Assembly: GCA_903928115.1 (NCBI GenBank)
Contig: CAIYPP010000040.1
Coordinates: 111,464-175,463 of the forward strand
Origin: an uncultured Planctomycetota bacterium
GTDB taxonomy: Bacteria > Planctomycetota > UBA1135 > GCA-002686595
DNA: 64,000 nt
Reading direction: 5' to 3'
Made by a program: the position numbers and the translations under genes. A model generated the notes under the pieces. That model ran no database searches. It was not told where the DNA came from and saw only the letters and a program-made list of their open reading frames with translations. This document shows positions 62,284 to 64,000 of the stretch, piece by piece (position 1 is the stretch's first letter; each line of letters opens with the position of its first letter).

Positions 62284-64000
62284 TCACGGGCAGGTGCGGA
62301 ACTGCAGGCCGTTGGAGAGGTTCGTCGTGCCCGGCGCCGGCGGGTCGCGGAACCACGCCTGCACGTTGACCACGATGCCCGCTCCGAACGGTGCGCCGAG
62401 CGCCGACGGGTTCGACGCGAGGTACGACTGGAAGTCCGTCTGGAGCACGCCGTTGCACGCATTCGCCGTGCCGCCGCTCGAGAGGTTCAGCATGCGCTGC
62501 ACTGGCGTGCGCACGCACAGCTTGCTCGTGCTGCCCACCGCCCAAGGCGCGTTGTTCGGCCCGAACAGGCCATAGAACAGGATGCCCTGCTTCTGGCCCT
62601 CGACGTTCGTCGCGCGCAGCACGAAGCCCGACGGAGCCGAGATGCTCGCGCTGCCGCTCGCCGACATCGTGGCCGCACAGCCGTTCGTCGTCGTGCCCGC
62701 CGTGCAGTACGTGATCACGTTCGGGCACGCCTCGCACTGATCCGGCGTGCCGTTGCCGTTCGTGTCCCACTGCGTGCCCGCGGCGAGCTCGCAAACGTTG
62801 CCTACGCCGTCCGCGTCGCAGTCCGCTTGGCCGGGGTTTGCGATGTTGTCGCAGTTGTCGATGCAGTCCGCGACGCCATCGAGGTCCGAGTCGACGTCGG
62901 ACACGCCGCAGCCGCAGATGCCGGGCGTGATCTTGAGCGGGTCGTTCGGGCAGCCGTCGTTGCAGTTGAGCGTGCCGTCGCCGTCCGAGTCCGCGTCCGC
63001 GACACCGCAGCCACAAACGCCCGGCGCAACCTTGAGCGGGTCGTTCGGGCAGCCGTCGCAGGCGTTGCCCGTGCCGTCGCCGTCGCTGTCGGTCTGCGTG
63101 GAGTTCGACACCGTCGGACAGTTGTCACAGACGTTGCCCCGCCCGTCGCCGTCCGAGTCGAGCTGGTTGTTGTTCGAGACCGACGGGCAGTTGTCGCAGA
63201 CGTTGCCGCGCAGGTCCCCGTCCGAGTCGAGCTGATTGAAGTTCGAGACGGCCGGGCAGTTGTCGATGCAGTTGGCGAGCGTGTCGCCGTCGGAATCCGT
63301 GTCCGCCACGCCGCAGCCGCAGACGCCCGGCGCGACCTTGAGCGGATCGTTCGGGCAGCCGTCGTTGCAGTTCGCAATGCCGTCGCCGTCGGAGTCGGTG
63401 TCCGCGATGCCGCAGCCGCACGCTCCCGGCGCGACCTTGAGCGGGTCGTTCGGGCAGCCGTCGTTGCAGTTCGCGGTGCCGTCGCCGTCGGAGTCCGTGT
63501 CGGCCACGCCGCAGCCGCACTGGCCCGGGGCGCTCTTCGCCGGATCGTTGGGGCAGCCGTCGACGCAGTTGTTCACGCCGTCGCCGTCCGAGTCGGGGCA
63601 GTCGATGCCGACGAACTTCGTCGCATCGTCGAGGTTGAGCCAGCCGATGTTCTCACCCCACGCGTAGCCGCGGATGCGCGCGGCGGGGAGGTCCACGCGC
63701 GCCTGCTGACCCGCGGGCAGCGAGGCGAAGGGCCCGAAGTTGATCCAGCCGACGTTCTCACCCCACGCGAGGCCGCTGAGCGCGCCCGAGGGAGAGACGT
63801 TGACGCCATAGTCGGTGCCGTTGAGGTTGCCGTAGGCCGTGCCGCTCGTCGGCGTTCCGTCGCCGAAGTGGACCCAGCCGATGTTCTCGCCCCACGCGTA
63901 GCCCGAGAGGAACTGCGTGCCGATCACGACGCCCTGCGCTCCGCCGTTGGCGTCGCGCCAGTTCATCCAGCCCGTGTTCTCCTGCCAGCCAAACTTCGAC
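62284..64000 (-). CDS. Secreted protein with WGEN repeats, TSP3 repeats and shared C-terminal domain, 5' end cut by window
   Basis: At least 571 residues; the start lies outside the window. Four WGEN-type repeats come first (WQENTGWMNW, AWGENIGWVHFG, AWGENVGWINFG, AWGENIGWLNLD). A long thrombospondin-type-3-like, Asp- and Cys-rich calcium-binding region follows, with tandem 33-residue units containing DTDSDGDG, NDGCPNDPLKVAP, and CGCG. The last ~145 residues, from YCTAGTTTNGC, repeat the C-terminal domain of the HAF protein at 38009: ILFYGLFG, LCVRTP, WFRDPPAP, and TNLSNGLQF. It is extracellular or surface-attached by inference from the repeats. Confidence 0.85.
   Translation of the reverse strand, partial: SKFGWQENTGWMNWRDANGGAQGVVIGTQFLSGYAWGENIGWVHFGDGTPTSGTAYGNLNGTDYGVNVSPSGALSGLAWGENVGWINFGPFASLPAGQQARVDLPAARIRGYAWGENIGWLNLDDATKFVGIDCPDSDGDGVNNCVDGCPNDPAKSAPGQCGCGVADTDSDGDGTANCNDGCPNDPLKVAPGACGCGIADTDSDGDGIANCNDGCPNDPLKVAPGVCGCGVADTDSDGDTLANCIDNCPAVSNFNQLDSDGDLRGNVCDNCPSVSNNNQLDSDGDGRGNVCDNCPTVSNSTQTDSDGDGTGNACDGCPNDPLKVAPGVCGCGVADADSDGDGTLNCNDGCPNDPLKITPGICGCGVSDVDSDLDGVADCIDNCDNIANPGQADCDADGVGNVCELAAGTQWDTNGNGTPDQCEACPNVITYCTAGTTTNGCAATMSASGSASISAPSGFVLRATNVEGQKQGILFYGLFGPNNAPWAVGSTSKLCVRTPVQRMLNLSSGGTANACNGVLQTDFQSYLASNPSALGAPFGAGIVVNVQAWFRDPPAPGTTNLSNGLQFRTCP
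62930..63560 (-). repeat. Tandem 99-bp repeats encoding TSP3 units
   Basis: Copies at about 63330 and 63429 are exactly 99 bp apart and nearly identical, with a further copy near 63528 and two more diverged copies near 62930-63060. Each encodes a 33-residue unit with the CPNDPLKVAPG core. The reading frame is kept throughout, so selection acts on the protein. Confidence 0.75.
63645..63990 (-). repeat. Four WGEN-type repeats in the secreted protein
   Basis: Repeats near 63650, 63755, 63880 and 63975 share W-x-E-N-x-G-W followed by a hydrophobic residue, and are spaced by 95-125 bp. The leftmost (most C-terminal) three share the sequence AWGEN. Confidence 0.75.

Noticed and set aside
62930..63560. 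Regular repeats that could suggest a CRISPR array
   Set aside because: The 99-bp units keep a single reading frame and encode TSP3 repeats; there are no unique spacers and no cas genes.

Overview
The window is GC-rich, about 90% coding DNA from a bacterium that is most likely a member of the Planctomycetota. The reasons are a GyrA with a planctomycete-like HGESVIYPTLVR stretch, a B12-dependent ribonucleotide reductase, a PduS/PduT-type microcompartment pair, several large secreted proteins with HAF or thrombospondin-type-3 repeats, and many atypical start codons. The placement is an inference from protein features; no rRNA or tRNA was found to confirm it.

Left part (1-24.7 kb). HemW (partial) and a primary-type sigma factor that appears to start at ATT run leftward. 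They are followed by an HPr-like fusion protein, a metallophosphoesterase, and an orphan ParB with a perfect parS palindrome in its leader. A membrane-anchored cyclophilin faces ParB across a strong bidirectional terminator. Next come two planctomycete-type secreted proteins, a DUF374 acyltransferase, a DUF72 protein, an SGNH hydrolase, a family 2 glycosyltransferase, a HAD hydrolase and an EamA transporter, mostly overlapping and co-directional. ClpS, cystathionine beta-synthase and a Rieske protein run the other way. RNase HIII, DapF, a PHA-granule-type small protein and an M48 protease form a forward set. An MBOAT/SGNH acylation pair and a flavin reductase run backward.

Central part (24.7-44 kb). 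GyrA lies behind a leader with three consecutive inverted repeats and is followed by a terminator-like hairpin. Mutarotase, YqeY, MurJ and NrdJ form a forward run that ends at a 13-bp-stem terminator. After a few poorly characterised genes comes a secreted HAF-repeat protein whose C-terminal domain is shared with the protein at the right edge of the window. An isolated pduS-pduT pair, an ACT-domain protein, and an SPFH/ribbon-helix-helix pair with a palindromic operator candidate follow.

Right part (44-64 kb). There is a CIA30-type lipoprotein, an erythromycin-esterase-like lipoprotein, a YbbA/YbbP-type ABC exporter, and a leftward glycan-assembly block (two family 2 and two other glycosyltransferases plus a methyltransferase). 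Part of this block is clearly lower in GC and may be imported. Then come a nucleoside-transporter-like MFS protein, an arylesterase lipoprotein, an acetyl-CoA hydrolase/CoA-transferase, and a three-gene set of unknown protein, MoxR ATPase and DUF2201 metallopeptidase/VWA protein. The window ends inside a large secreted protein with WGEN and thrombospondin-type-3 repeats.

The best candidates for undescribed biology are the C-terminal domain shared by the two secreted proteins, the orphan PduS/PduT pair, the MoxR-VWA triad with an unrecognised partner, and the apparent ATT start of the sigma factor.
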